A DNA stretch of 64,000 nt from the NCBI RefSeq assembly GCF_026151205.1, contig NC_087076.1:8036902-8100901 (forward strand). Direction: 5' to 3'. The stretch comes from Bolinopsis microptera. Taxonomy: Eukaryota > Ctenophora > Tentaculata > Lobata > Bolinopsidae. A model generated the notes under the pieces. It searched no databases. It was given only the letters and a program-made list of their open reading frames with translations, and was not told the DNA's origin. A program made the position numbers and the translations under genes. This document shows, piece after piece, positions 1 through 10,754 of this stretch. Numbering within the stretch: position 1 is the stretch's first letter; each line of letters opens with the position of its first letter.

Positions 1-61
1 TGATCAGTAATGGTCAGTAATGAGTACAGAGTATTGATGTAGCCTGACATAATTTACGTCT

Positions 62-199
62 CCATTTCAGGCGCTAGTAGCTATGGATCTGGAGTTGTTA
101 ATGTCTACCATTTCAGGCGTTAGTAGCGATGGATCTGGAGTTGTTAATGTCTACCATTTCAGGCGTTAGTAGCGATGGATCTGGAGTTGTTAATGTCTA
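62..199 (+). repeat. 46 bp tandem repeat (x3) carrying the EDC4 3' splice site
   Basis: Three copies begin at 62, 108 and 154. Each contains CCATTTCAG followed by the first coding bases of the EDC4 exon (ATGGATCTGGAG). The locus therefore has three consecutive acceptor sites. Because 46 is not a multiple of 3, only the last acceptor (exon start 163) keeps the frame open. Confidence 0.9.
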
Positions 200-639
200 C
201 CTGTAATAAGATGTCTGTAGACGATGTGTTCGGTGATGTACTCCCAGAACAACCCATCTTACTAGCATTACTTAACCAGCTCCCCTACAACTTACAACAA
301 GACCTGGAGATTAAGAGTAGTTATCTGGTGGAGACTGTCCTGGCGCTGGACCTGGCTGACCAAGTTGTGAGTAGTATAGGGGAGGGCCGCTCACACTACC
401 GCTTATCTCAATTAGTATTAATTAGACATTAATATGACTCACAATTACTGGAGTATTCTAACAAACCTTTAACTCTCCAGATTGCGAGTAACAGTGAGAC
501 AGTGTTCAGAGAACTTACCAAACTTATAGAACACATAGATTCAACTAGAAGTCAGATTACACCGCGTCAGTACAACCAGCACCTCAAACAACTCCGCTGG
601 TCCACAGAGCAAATCATCAGACAACTAGACCAGTACTGA
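163..639 (+). CDS. EDC4: EDC4 (Ge-1/HEDLS) 3' terminal exons, partial
   Basis: These are the last two coding exons of the decapping scaffold EDC4, which binds DCP1/DCP2 in P-bodies; the rest lies left of the window. Exon A runs 163-366 (acceptor TTTCAG before 163, donor GTGAGT at 367). Exon B runs 481-639 (acceptor CTCCAG) and ends in TGA. Both junctions are phase 0, giving about 120 residues. The peptide (MDLELLMSTC, then VFGDVLPEQPILLALLNQL, SSYLVETVLALDLADQ, and a basic helical end) follows, from memory, the extreme C-terminal alpha-helical domain of vertebrate EDC4, including the block corresponding to QPVLLSLIQQL. Identity comes from recalled family similarity, not a search. The acceptor region is triplicated (see 62-199), so exon A could also begin at 71 or 117, but both of those starts run into stops. 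A minisatellite begins at the stop codon. Confidence 0.75.
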
Positions 640-740
640 GAACTGGACCAATACTGAGAACTGGACCAATACTGGACCAGTACTGAGAACTGGACCAATA
701 CTGGACCAACACTGGACTAATACTGAGAACTGGAACAAGC
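625..740 (+). repeat. Minisatellite starting at the EDC4 stop codon
   Basis: Units of about 18 bp (GGACCAATACTGAGAACT and variants such as GGACCAGTACT) repeat from the final codons of EDC4 into its 3' UTR. The last coding bases GACCAGTACTGAG are themselves one unit. Confidence 0.8.
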
Positions 741-1190
741 AATTTGTAATACTCACTCATTTTGTGGACATTGCCGTATATTAATCGGTTGAAAATATGT
801 TTAATTTGATAAGCAAGAAGAGAATGCTGAGTTTTATACATTATTAATCAAGTTATTTGTTAAAATAAATGTATAATTCTTATCATAATTTTTATTATTT
901 TTACCCTATCAATTGATAGTGTATTTTAAAATGAAATCATTAAAATATGTTTTCTATGTAATAACATATATAATTAACCTTCTTATTTGTTTCATTCAAT
1001 ATCAGCTGAAATCATTGATCCCTGCAATGTAGCACTGTCATGAATACCGTACCTCCGTCGGACTGCAAAATGAACGGAACATTGAATTGTTCTAATAGTT
1101 ATGAGAAGGGTGAGTGTTGTTGCTCTTTTGCCTTCAGTTTGACAACTACTGTGTTAATGGCACGCGGTATGGTGATGAGTTAGTGTGTTA

Positions 1191-1240
1191 TCACGTGTTG
1201 TGCACGTGTTACCACGTGTTACCACGTGTTGTGCACGTGC
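1191..1240. promoter_or_regulatory. Array of five CACGTG E-boxes
   Basis: The palindromic hexamer CACGTG occurs at 1192, 1203, 1213, 1223 and 1234, a spacing of 10-11 bp, about one DNA helical turn. CACGTG is the known binding site of bHLH(-Zip) factors such as MYC/MAX, USF and TFE/MITF. Regulatory function is inferred; it lies about 0.8 kb upstream of TMEM170. Confidence 0.5.
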
Positions 1241-1730
1241 AACTTTGGTGTGATCTTGTGTTTCTTATCTCTTCTTGATACACATCATTGCGCATTTTAG
1301 ATTTTCTGGAGTGAAGCCTTTGTCACAATACCTAGGATTGACATAACTTGCAACCTAAACAGTGAATTTAGTGATTGATATAGCCTTAAGGTGGTGGACC
1401 GTGGATGGCTACAACGACGAATAGTGTAAAATGCTATTAGGAGGGATTGGTTATGAAATGTAAGAGGTCTGCAGCTGGATTACAGTGTTAACCTAGCAAT
1501 TATTAAGTAGTGTAATAAGATATTATCACAACAATGAAAATAACCCCATCATTATTTCTGATTACTTTTAATTCTAGTAGGCACAGTGATGTAATACAAC
1601 CTTATCTCTTTCTTCATTTACAACACTGATAAAGTTCGATCGAAATCTTATAAAGTTTAAGAAACTGTGAGAATGGGTTGGACAGACATCAACATTCGGT
1701 TAACTGGCGGCGGGGAAACATTCGACACTA

Positions 1731-1821
1731 CTTACGGTTTACAATCAATTACTGTAATTAGTCTTACGGTTTACAATCAATTACTGTAATTAATCTTACG
1801 GTTTACAATCAATTACTGTCA
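1731..1821 (+). repeat. 32 bp tandem triplicate upstream of TMEM170
   Basis: CTTACGGTTTACAATCAATT starts at 1731, 1763 and 1795, a 32 bp period; the third copy is incomplete. The core carries TTTACAATCAATTACTGTAATTA, an AT-rich, homeodomain-like sequence. No function is shown. Confidence 0.85.
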
Positions 1822-2001
1822 ACTTTTAGTCTGCATTGCCTCATGATATTGCTGAACTTTCTTTGCGTTTGATACAATTTATTTATCAATTTCTATATTG
1901 TGTTAAAGTGAAGCAGCGTTATTCTTATCATTATCAAGCAGTAAATAATCAGCCTGAGGCATTTATATTCAGATGACTTCAAATGAAAATACTTTTTGAA
2001 T

Positions 2002-2478
2002 ATGAAAATGAAAGTGAAACTATATCCCGCAGATATGTGGAGAGAGATATTTGTGTGGTGTTTGGTGTCGAGTCTAGTTATTCACTTCGTGTCGGGACTA
2101 CTTGCTTGGTACAGTTTGGGAGGTCATCCCATCGCTGTCTACGCTCTTCCTTCCTTCATCATAGCTGGATTCTTTACCCCTCTCTTTGCGGGAACTATTA
2201 CAAGTAAGGCTTACTTTGTTTTATAATCCTGTTTTTTAATCCTGTTTTTTAATGTTTTTACGCCCTTCTATCTTTAGCCAATGAGTAATTTGCTTTACAA
2301 TTTAAAGATTTCCTGCTACCACCGATTATAACCCCACTTCGTTTCAGGTGCAGTTATAGTATTTGTTTATAAATCAGCGCAATTTACAATGTCATCTTTA
2401 GACGCTTTTCTGTGGGGTGTGGGACAGACAATCGTGTATACACTAGTAGCTGTTTCTAGAATTTATGTTACTCTTTGA
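2002..2478 (+). CDS. TMEM170: TMEM170 family membrane protein
   Basis: This is a two-exon gene: exon 1 at 2002-2203 (donor GTAAGG) and exon 2 at 2348-2478 (acceptor TTTCAG), joined in phase 1, giving 110 residues. Human TMEM170A and B are about 130-145 residues, so the N-terminus here is short, or an upstream exon is missed. Family hallmarks are visible: MW-EIFVWCLVSSL near the N-terminus, a second hydrophobic segment ending FTPLFAGTIT, and GVGQT followed by a hydrophobic segment and SRIYVTL at the end, matching the family's GQT..FLRILATL. About three transmembrane segments are expected. TMEM170A is known from vertebrates as an ER and nuclear-envelope protein that affects ER sheet/tubule shape. 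An in-frame stop at 1984 supports the first ATG at 2002. Confidence 0.8.
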
Positions 2479-3167
2479 AGTTCAGTTTTTTTTCATATCA
2501 TGACGAAGTTTGTTAATCGGCTTGCATGGTTCTGATGTATTCAATTTTGAATCTTGAGAAGTATTAGATCTTTTCTTAATTAATTGATATATTTCGTTAA
2601 ATATTTTTGTCGAGAAAGTTGTTAATAGTCCGTCTTGCCTGACAGTATGTTGAAATTGGGAACCAAAATTTGCCTTAGTTAGTCAATGACAGATAATTTG
2701 TTTGATTTTTTATTTGTGTAAATGATTTTCTTTATATTATCTTATTGTATGTTACTGCTATCAGCTATAATTTGACTCCTTTTGGCGTTGTGGACCTGCC
2801 ATCGTTACTTGCAGGGTTCAGGGATAGTAGCAAATTCCCGGCAACTTAATAAAAGGGGCGTGTTTTAAATAGAGCTGCACTAAGTCCGTGTGTCCTGGAC
2901 TTGCCAGTCAAGCCTCAATACACGACTTGAAAGACGCTACATTCGATTATCGGTTACGGCGGGCGCTGTTGCCGAACACCAATATGCTTAGTAGTATGTA
3001 GTAACTCACACTTCTAATGCGCGTCTTAACCGCGCGCACACCGCGCTATCATCTGACTCGTGTCTGCAGTTGATCTACTATACTCATTTGATTTTACATT
3101 TATTATATAACTTGTTTGAATGAAACAAAATAAATCTTAAAAGTTATTATAATAATACCTCAGCAGG
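2479..3167. other. Intergenic region between TMEM170 and NOL6
   Basis: No gene is recognised. The stretch around 2800-3065 is less AT-rich than its surroundings and directly precedes NOL6, so it probably holds the NOL6 promoter and 5' UTR; I see no clear core element. Confidence 0.4.
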
Positions 3168-6100
3168 ATGCAACCAAAGAAGAAAAAACAGAAGGTTGAC
3201 GAGAATGTTCTTCTCGGCTACACCACTGACAATTTCATCAGGAGTCAACTTGAAGAACTGTATTCTGGATTGAAGCAGTCCACAAACCCAGTCTCTAACC
3301 AGATCAAAGACTTGTTGTTGAACTTAAAACCAACCAAGAAGAAGACAATCGAAGAAGCCGTCATCGCCTTGAAAAATAAGAAATCTGTCTGGCCCCTACC
3401 ATCAGATCTCACTATTCCAAATGGTACATTTAAATTCTTCCCAGCAAAAGAAGTAGTTGATGTTGGTGGAGTTAGGACATCGACTCATTTGAAAGCATCA
3501 AAATCATCCGACTTACTGCTTCTGCTCTCAGAAAAATTTTGCGAACCAAAAGATTATTTGAACGGAAGATATATCGTCAAAAGAACTTTGTTCCTGATGC
3601 ACTTGATCCCAAAACTCCGGAGTTGCGATTTTGTGTCAAATATAAGGTTCAAATATTTTGAAAGGGACGTGCTCAAACCAGTCCTTCACGTTCAATGTAA
3701 AACAGGTGATTCGTTCAATCTCATACCTTCTGGCTGCACCTTCAAGTTATCTTTACTTAATTTTGACAGAAATGCCGTCAGACCTGATAAAGTGTACGAT
3801 GGTGAAGAGGAATGTTCAGAGATCAGCACTCCGTATTACAACAACTCCATTCTCACTGACATTCATTCCCCTCAATACGTAAGTTTTATGTCAGTCATTG
3901 AAGATTCAGAAAACTTCAAACAGGCATTGACCATTCTCAAGTTCTGGCGTGCAAGAAAAGGTGTCAAAATGTCCGGACATATATTAACAACATTGTTCCT
4001 ACATCTATACGAGTCAGGATCTATTGCTACAGAAATGGACGTCCTAACAATCTGCAGACAAGTTTGGTCCTTTTTATCAACCATCCTCGTTCCCGCATTC
4101 TCTACAGGGATCATTGTTGGAGACAGCACAAAGACCATGGGTTACCCAGGCTTATATATAGATACTCTTGCTAACGTGTGCTACAACACAGACCTGGTAG
4201 CCTTGAAGGAGTTATCTCGACACAGCGGGGTGATGTTGGAAATGTTGGAGTCGAGGGAGTACAATACTCTCGTATCTGTCATGACTGAGAGAGTTTCCTC
4301 TCTTTATGATATCTACGATGTTGTTTACAAAGTCGAGATCCCAGAAGCACCTCTACCAGAAAGTTCTTTACAATATTGTGGGGTGCAATTCCGAGGTTTT
4401 ATAGACCATGTCAGGTTCATCCTCCTGAAATCTTATGGAGACAGAGTGAAGGAAATCAAGATAGAGTACATTTTAAGTGAACCCTGGTCAAGGAAATCTC
4501 CTCCAGGTCTCCCTAGCTCCGTAATGATTGCTCTCACCATCGACAAAGATAACTGGACAAGACTCGTCGACAGAGGCCCCTCAGCAGATACCGTCCAATC
4601 TAAAACGTTCAAAGAGTTTTGGGGGGAAAAGAGTGCTATAAGGAGGTTCCAGGATGGTTCCATTGTTCAAGCAGTAGTGTGGGACGGTAAAACTGCGCAG
4701 GCACGTCGCAGTATTCTCACCCAAATCACAGAGCATGTGTTGGGACGTCACGCCGGGATCGCACCGGACAAGGTACAAGAGCTCAAGTTGGAGAGCCAGG
4801 AAATAGTGGGCAGAACCTACTACGAGGGAGATGGTGAGGAGCAGGCACAGAAAATCATCAAAACTTTCTCCGAGCTGAGTAAGATCTTGAGAAAGTGCTC
4901 CAAGATACCACTTACTATAAACTCAGTGTTAGCCGTATCTCCAGTGCTCAGAAACACTGATCTGTTCCCTCAAGCCGAGTATCAAGTAAGCCGCTCAAAG
5001 AAGCAAGCTGCTCTCAATACAAGTGAAGCAGTTCCCCCTTTCGTACAAGCTCACGAGATGGTGTGCCACTTTGAGTTGAGTGGCAAGTGGCCAGAGGATG
5101 TCCAGGGAATCCTCCGATTGAAGGCTGCCTTTTACCTGGCCCTCAAAGAGGAGCTAGAAAGCATGCATATAACTGCTAAAGTAAACATTAACTTCCTCGA
5201 CATTGCCCGGAACGGGTTTGTGTTCAGGTTGAGATTTCATGTCCCGAAAGAAGAGAAACTAAGAGCGGGCAACATTTCCTTCTGGGTGCCTTGTTCTGGT
5301 GCAGAGCTGAAAGTGCAAACAGTCATCCTACCTTATGTGTCATCTCACCTCAGTAGTTTGAGTCTCCAGCACTCTGCCTACCCTCTAACAGTTAGATTCC
5401 TAAAACACTGGGTCTCAATTCACTGCCTCTCAAACTACATTCCTGACATATTCTGTGAACTAATAGTGGCCCACATATTCCTCAGTGCTACAGCTCACTC
5501 CACCCCCCAAACCGCTACAGCTGGGTTCCTTAGAGTTCTCTCCTTCCTCTCTTCATTCGACTGGAACCTGTACCCGCTTCTCATCAACTTCAACCATGAG
5601 CTCATATCTGAAACTTTAGAGTTGTACACGAACTTCATGAACACACGAAGTTCTTACCCTGACGCCTGTATAGCGTGCCCTCAAAACGAACTGTCTGATC
5701 TGACCCGAGATTCTCCAACAAAATCCTCTCTCAACATCCTTAAACGGCTGGCAGAGAAATCCCTCTCCAATACCAACTCCCTAGATTCTGTTTTCAAACC
5801 GAACACCACATCCTACAACGTCATCATCCACTTGAAACGCAGCCAAACAGGGAGGTTCCCAACAGACAACCCTTCACAACACCACGCGAAGAGCTCTCAC
5901 TTCCCAGTGGTGGAGTACGAACCAGCGCGGCTGTACGTGGAGGAGCTGAGCCGCGCATACGGCCAGCTGTGTCTCTTCCTGTACAACAGATACGCCCCCA
6001 GTGTGGTGGGTGTTGTGATGAAGCGAGCTGGGAACGGTGAGGTGAAGTTCACTGTTAATGGCTCTATGGCAAAAGTAAGAACTGAGGGAGGTATGGTGAA

Positions 6101-6188
6101 GAATAATCTGGATGCTATGTTGTCAGACTTTGATCTGATGGGGAAGGGTTTGGTTCAGAACATTGAAGTACTTGATCTTGAAATTTGA
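3168..6188 (+). CDS. NOL6: Nucleolar protein 6 (NOL6/Nrap; yeast Utp22)
   Basis: A single uninterrupted exon encodes 1006 residues, close to the family length (human 1146, yeast Utp22 about 1240). It opens with a lysine-rich nuclear signal (MQPKKKKQK) and the LLGYTTDNFIRSQLEEL region typical of the NOL6 N-terminus. Nrap-family blocks follow: LSEKFCEPKDYLNGRY, ILKFWRARKGV, FWGEKSAIRRFQDGSI (very characteristic), TVRFLKHWVSIHCLSNYIPD, and a C-terminal block with SRAYGQLCLFLYNRYAP. Family knowledge: Nrap has duplicated nucleotidyltransferase-like domains without catalysis and works in the small-subunit processome in pre-18S rRNA processing in the nucleolus. The start is chosen as the first ATG of the open frame. 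METTL5, another 18S rRNA factor, lies 302 bp downstream on the same strand. The lack of introns in a gene usually split in animals is notable. Confidence 0.93.
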   Translation: MQPKKKKQKVDENVLLGYTTDNFIRSQLEELYSGLKQSTNPVSNQIKDLLLNLKPTKKKTIEEAVIALKNKKSVWPLPSDLTIPNGTFKFFPAKEVVDVGGVRTSTHLKASKSSDLLLLLSEKFCEPKDYLNGRYIVKRTLFLMHLIPKLRSCDFVSNIRFKYFERDVLKPVLHVQCKTGDSFNLIPSGCTFKLSLLNFDRNAVRPDKVYDGEEECSEISTPYYNNSILTDIHSPQYVSFMSVIEDSENFKQALTILKFWRARKGVKMSGHILTTLFLHLYESGSIATEMDVLTICRQVWSFLSTILVPAFSTGIIVGDSTKTMGYPGLYIDTLANVCYNTDLVALKELSRHSGVMLEMLESREYNTLVSVMTERVSSLYDIYDVVYKVEIPEAPLPESSLQYCGVQFRGFIDHVRFILLKSYGDRVKEIKIEYILSEPWSRKSPPGLPSSVMIALTIDKDNWTRLVDRGPSADTVQSKTFKEFWGEKSAIRRFQDGSIVQAVVWDGKTAQARRSILTQITEHVLGRHAGIAPDKVQELKLESQEIVGRTYYEGDGEEQAQKIIKTFSELSKILRKCSKIPLTINSVLAVSPVLRNTDLFPQAEYQVSRSKKQAALNTSEAVPPFVQAHEMVCHFELSGKWPEDVQGILRLKAAFYLALKEELESMHITAKVNINFLDIARNGFVFRLRFHVPKEEKLRAGNISFWVPCSGAELKVQTVILPYVSSHLSSLSLQHSAYPLTVRFLKHWVSIHCLSNYIPDIFCELIVAHIFLSATAHSTPQTATAGFLRVLSFLSSFDWNLYPLLINFNHELISETLELYTNFMNTRSSYPDACIACPQNELSDLTRDSPTKSSLNILKRLAEKSLSNTNSLDSVFKPNTTSYNVIIHLKRSQTGRFPTDNPSQHHAKSSHFPVVEYEPARLYVEELSRAYGQLCLFLYNRYAPSVVGVVMKRAGNGEVKFTVNGSMAKVRTEGGMVKNNLDAMLSDFDLMGKGLVQNIEVLDLEI

Positions 6189-6393
6189 GAATGAGTAGAT
6201 ATGTTTTGCGGGATATTTAATTACACCCTAAAAGAGCAGAGTGTTTGTTATCGTGACAGTGCTGTAATTTCTTTTAACTTCTAACTTATTATTTTATCAG
6301 TTTTATATACGTCGTCTAACTCGCTTCTATTTACAAATTAGTAGTACATGTGAAATGACAAACTCTACTTACAAGAGAGTTACAAGAGTTACT

Positions 6394-6426
6394 TGATCAC
6401 GTGACACATTGCCTGATCACGTGACT
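6394..6426. promoter_or_regulatory. Pair of TGATCACGTGAC E-box/CLEAR-like sites before METTL5
   Basis: TGATCACGTGAC occurs at 6394 and again at 6414, exactly 20 bp apart (two helical turns), about 70 bp upstream of the METTL5 ATG. TCACGTGA is a classic USF/TFE-type site. A promoter role for METTL5 is inferred from position. Confidence 0.5.
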
Positions 6427-6490
6427 CCCCTAAACACTGCTTGTAACACCTAACACTACCTGTAACACCTTCTACCATATAACAGGTGCA

Positions 6491-7003
6491 ATGAAAAGGA
6501 AGCAACTAGAGAGTTACCTGCAGGATGTTGCCCAGTTCTCCCACCCCAAGTTGGAGTTGGAACAGTACCCCACAGACCCACATCTAGCTGCAAGTGTCCT
6601 GTACACTGCTCAGACCAGCTTCGGGGATATCGAGGACAAGGCTGTGTTAGATATGGGGGCTGGGTGCGGTATTCTCAGTATTGGTGGGTGAGTTATTTAG
6701 TGTTCCTGAATTCCTTGCCTGAAAACAGCTTGTTTTCATCTTCACGTTATCATTATAAATCTGTGATGATCATCAGTAATATGACTGATCAGTATAAATG
6801 TGGCTGATTAGTAGTTTTCCGACCCGGGAACTACACGGAATATGATACCCTCTCTTTCCAGGAAGTGTAATGTTGGGAGCAGGAAGTGTGACGTCATTAG
6901 AGCTGGACTCCGATGCTATCCAGGATTTACAGGATAATATCACTGAGTTTGAGATAGATAACATTGATATTATCCAGTGTGATGTTACCACCGACCTTGT
7001 CAG
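6491..7003 (+). CDS. METTL5: METTL5 (18S rRNA m6A methyltransferase), first two exons only
   Basis: Exon 1 is 6491-6683 (donor GTGGGT) and exon 2 is 6862-7003 (acceptor TTTCCAG, donor GTTTGT), joined in phase 1 to read ...GCGILSIG-SVMLGAGSV. The product begins MKRKQLESYLQDV, carries EQYPTDPHLAASVLYTAQ, the SAM-binding motif I (DMGAGCGILSIG) and the acidic motif II (LELDSDAI), and reaches NIDIIQCDV. These match METTL5, which acts with TRMT112 to place m6A on 18S rRNA. The exon exits in phase 2. I could not find the following exon with the catalytic NPPF motif anywhere downstream; the next 18 kb are retroelement debris and satellite. The gene is either split by a very large intron or truncated. 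A nearer GTGAGT at 6688 was rejected because it breaks the frame. Confidence 0.85.
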
Positions 7004-10000
7004 GTTTGTCTTTTTTGTTGGTAATCATTTGACTCGGACAAACGCAGTCTCTTTTTAAAAAGTTGGAGAGTTGTTATTGTAATAGGACACAACCCCATTA
7101 AAAGATAAAAGACGAAAAAGCAGAGATAATGACAAAAAATCAACCAAGAAACTAATTAAAGTAAAGAAACAAAAAAAACCAATACCCCTAAAAATAGTCC
7201 TCGGTAAAAACAAGGTTATAATAAGTGCAAAGAAGCGACAATAGAGTACATCGTTGAACTGACGAAATTAGATACTATCTAGAATATATTGGAATTATCG
7301 AGTTTATGACACGGTTTGTTCCCTGATCAAACATTTTTTTTGAACATTTATGTTCCGGTTAAAGTCCACTCAATTTTTCGGAGATAATAGAATTTATTGA
7401 CCTAACAAACCTAAACCTGAATCCATGCAGGAAACATTCAACAGAAATTTAAGTCGAGGAATTAATTCATCAACCTTATTATTCTATCTTAATTGGTATT
7501 TAGTATTCTTAAAATTCCCATTGCGTTAGCTACTGTAACTGCTATATTGATTCAAGTGAAATTGGATTTTACTACACTTGTAATTGTTAAAAATTGGTGA
7601 CGATAATCCATCTGCTTGTGTGACATAAAAACACTGTCATGATATTTTTGTCATGCAGTTTAAAACGGGTAAAACTGCAGCAGTTTAACGGTTTTAAATG
7701 AAAATGGCTTTGAGTGGTGTCTCAATTTATTTTTGTTCCGAGAGTGATAGTTTCCCATATATTACTCTCTGGAGAAAATGAAGTGCATTCAGATAGTCTC
7801 GTGAAGTTCCGAAAGAATAGGAAGTTAGACTATCATACTTCAATCATCTGCTTTTTTAAAAATGAGCGAGATATTAAAATACCATCTGCATTACAACATC
7901 AAGACATTAGGCTTTAAAAATTAGCTCCAAAACAAGTGGCTTTTCATGGCGCACAGTGCACATTAAGCTTACAGGTAGCACTAGCATAATCAAGATGCTA
8001 AATTCAGTTCCGACCATTGTCCATCGGTTTGAGTACGCGAACAGTCCGGCTGCTTCTCTTCATCGGATTCTGCTAAAATCAAGCAAAACGCCTGAACATT
8101 CATATGAAAAGGTCCTGAAATCAATGATATTGTTCCTTATGAGGGAGCTGAGGAAAAACACAAAACAAGCCTTACAAACCTATGTTGATGACCTGTCCTT
8201 GCAGTTTTTGCACAATGTGTAATACACTTGGTGATGTAAATGGTGGATGTCTTCTTCCTGGGGGTAGGAACCACTCTTCCAAGAAGTTCGTTCATCACCT
8301 CCATTGAGTGTACCGATAGCTCCATATTAACTAAACAACTGTAAATATTCCGTCAGTTGAAATGCTCTGGGACAGGTGAAGGAGAACCTCCACGCAATAT
8401 TACAGTTATTCTCAACTACAAGGGCAGTTTAGAGGGAGATAGACCTATGTGGGATCATTTCATCTTAGGATTCTTGTTAATCTCTTCTCTGATGAAATTC
8501 TGTTGCAGCTGTGGAATGTGAACTTTTAGAGCTTTCCCGATCAACTTTTCTATCTCCAACTCAGTAGTGTTGTTGCTGGGACAAAAGAGGTTTCCCATTC
8601 CGCATGTATACTCACAGCCGTTAGTGATTCAACCACAGCATGTTTCATTAGAGTCCTCATGTAATGAGGTGGTGGGCGAACAAATGCAGGTTCAAAGGTG
8701 GGACAAGGATGGTGCATGCGAACCTGATACTAAACTTGAAACAACATCTTTTAGGCTCAGTGGCACGCTTATCTCACTCTCACTATCCCATAATAAATGG
8801 CTGATTTTCCTGAATGTTAATCTAGCGTTACATTTTCCTGTTCAGTGAGAGTGAATCGGAAGTGCCTAAAATCTGGTTTGGGTTTTGTACATCTTGGAGC
8901 AGCTAAGATAATCGATTTGGATTCCTTATAAAAATACCCTGGCAGAGGGCGAAGTAATAAGACTGATGAAAAATATACTTCAGTAGAAACTTTTGTAGTG
9001 GAGTTTATTATTGGCCGCTTGGACTCAACTGTGAAACAAAGGCGCAAATGGATTAACGCTAAAAGATACAGATCAGATAACATTTCAAGAGAAATACAAT
9101 GCATCAATTCTCTCAGCTAGGACGCTCAAGCAAATCTTTGTTCTGTTAAAAGTGTAATTACAGCCCTCCTACCCTTTGAAATGTTCAGATCTGTTGAAGT
9201 CCTTGTGAAATGAGAGAGCGATGGCATCAAGGTTGCTACAGAGGGACGTCTCACCACTGATGAATGTGTAGGATTTGATCCACTCCTTGTTTTGATAATG
9301 CCCATCACCTGAAATAAAGTAATTTTTCATTGATGTGCAACTACTTGGAAATGTAACAAGGGCAAAAATAGCTCCTAGTAAACCATCTATCAAAGATCCA
9401 AAACCATGCCACACATCATCCAAAAAATTTATTACGCGCATTACAACTGACAATGCCATTCAACTCACAATTTAAAACTTTTTAGATTCAATATCAAAAT
9501 AAATCTTCAAAATAATTGCAAAAAGGAAACTTGGTAAGGCAAGGTCGCCCTTAAATCTATGGATACTGCAATAAATGGGTATCTTGTGAGAACAGTGAAA
9601 AATCGTTGAGCAAAGCAGTAAAAAGACATATTCACTTAGTTTTCATGTTTGATCGCGGATTAAATGAGACAAAAGCTAACATATTTATCTGTCTACTCCT
9701 TTACCAATTCTTTAATAATTGGTACATTTAGAAAAATTAAAATTATAAAACATGGTAGAGCATGTGTGCATTGTGAAATATGAGCATTCTACACATCGGC
9801 CTTAATTATAAGAGGCCTAAAAGGTAAAAATATAATGGAATCTTGTAGTTAAATCAAATTTAGTAAAGGCAATTACAAAAACTATGTTAACATCTGTCGC
9901 GGAAAAAATATCATCTGTCTATGACGCTCTCAATTGTTGAATAACTCCATAATTGATCAAACTGTGTGGACATCCTACAAGTTTTTACAATATAGTAGCA

Positions 10001-10740
10001 TGATGAGCAAAAATTAAATGCTATAATAAATCCTATATCTTTATTCGAAAGAAAATTTTAATCTTTTCGCTTGAAGAATTTAGCCCCTCCCCTTTTCTAC
10101 AATTTCTACACATTTTTCTACACTAAACAATTCGTCACTTGAAACATTTCAGTATATGGAGCCCCTGAACAGCTGCTAGATCGACCAAACTAAGAGAAAG
10201 CGAGTTTCAGTAGATGTTCCTTGTACATGAGACTCATAACCAATACTTCCACTGCGCGGCACACTCCAAAGGTGATAGGAAGGGGGTTGCAGAAGACTCT
10301 TGAATTTTCAGACCATCCCTCCGTCAGTAGTAGGTTTTTTTGTAAACCTCTGCCAAAATTATATTGGTCAACAAGTACATCGCTTTACTCAGTGAAACGA
10401 TCAGGTGAAAAGAATATTTCAAAAATAGTACACATAATATAGCGAATGGCCCAATTGGCTGACTATAAGGTCATGGCCTAACTTTAATAGTCAAGTGCTG
10501 CAAAAAGCAAGCACAAATATGTAATAAGATAAGTAGATAAAAATACTGAATTCAAATGATTACAATTATAGCTGTAGAGTGTCCAATAAATTACTGAATG
10601 TCATAAAAACAGGAACGATGTACACGTGATCTGAGATACCAATATCTCAATCTCAAAAGGATAGTGTCTAGAAACAATCATAGTCCATGGTGGCAGGTAT
10701 CAATTTAAACGAAGTTTACACTGATGGCAATGTATAACGA
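7004..10740. other. Gene-poor stretch with short unassigned open fragments
   Basis: I see no recognisable gene. From 7070 to 7700 the sequence is AT-rich and non-coding. From about 7950 to 9460 there are short open stretches on both strands. One is an 88-residue reading at 7956-8222 (with PAASLHRILLKSSKTPEHSY); another is a 96-residue minus-strand reading at 9169-9459. These look like mobile-element relics, but I cannot name a family. 9460-10740 is AT-rich with nothing identifiable. This stretch would be METTL5 intron if that gene resumes downstream. Confidence 0.4.
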
Positions 10741-10754
10741 TTGCCCTGTCACTC

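Larger units (their letters stand above)
740..2001. other. Intergenic region between EDC4 and TMEM170
   Basis: I see no credible coding sequence here. The stretch is AT-rich and holds two structured elements, annotated separately: a CACGTG array at 1191-1240 and a 32 bp triplicate at 1731-1821. Confidence 0.6.

Noticed and set aside
1983-2207. Frame starting MKILFEYENESETISRR overlapping TMEM170
   Set aside because: Different frame from the recognisable TMEM170 exon.
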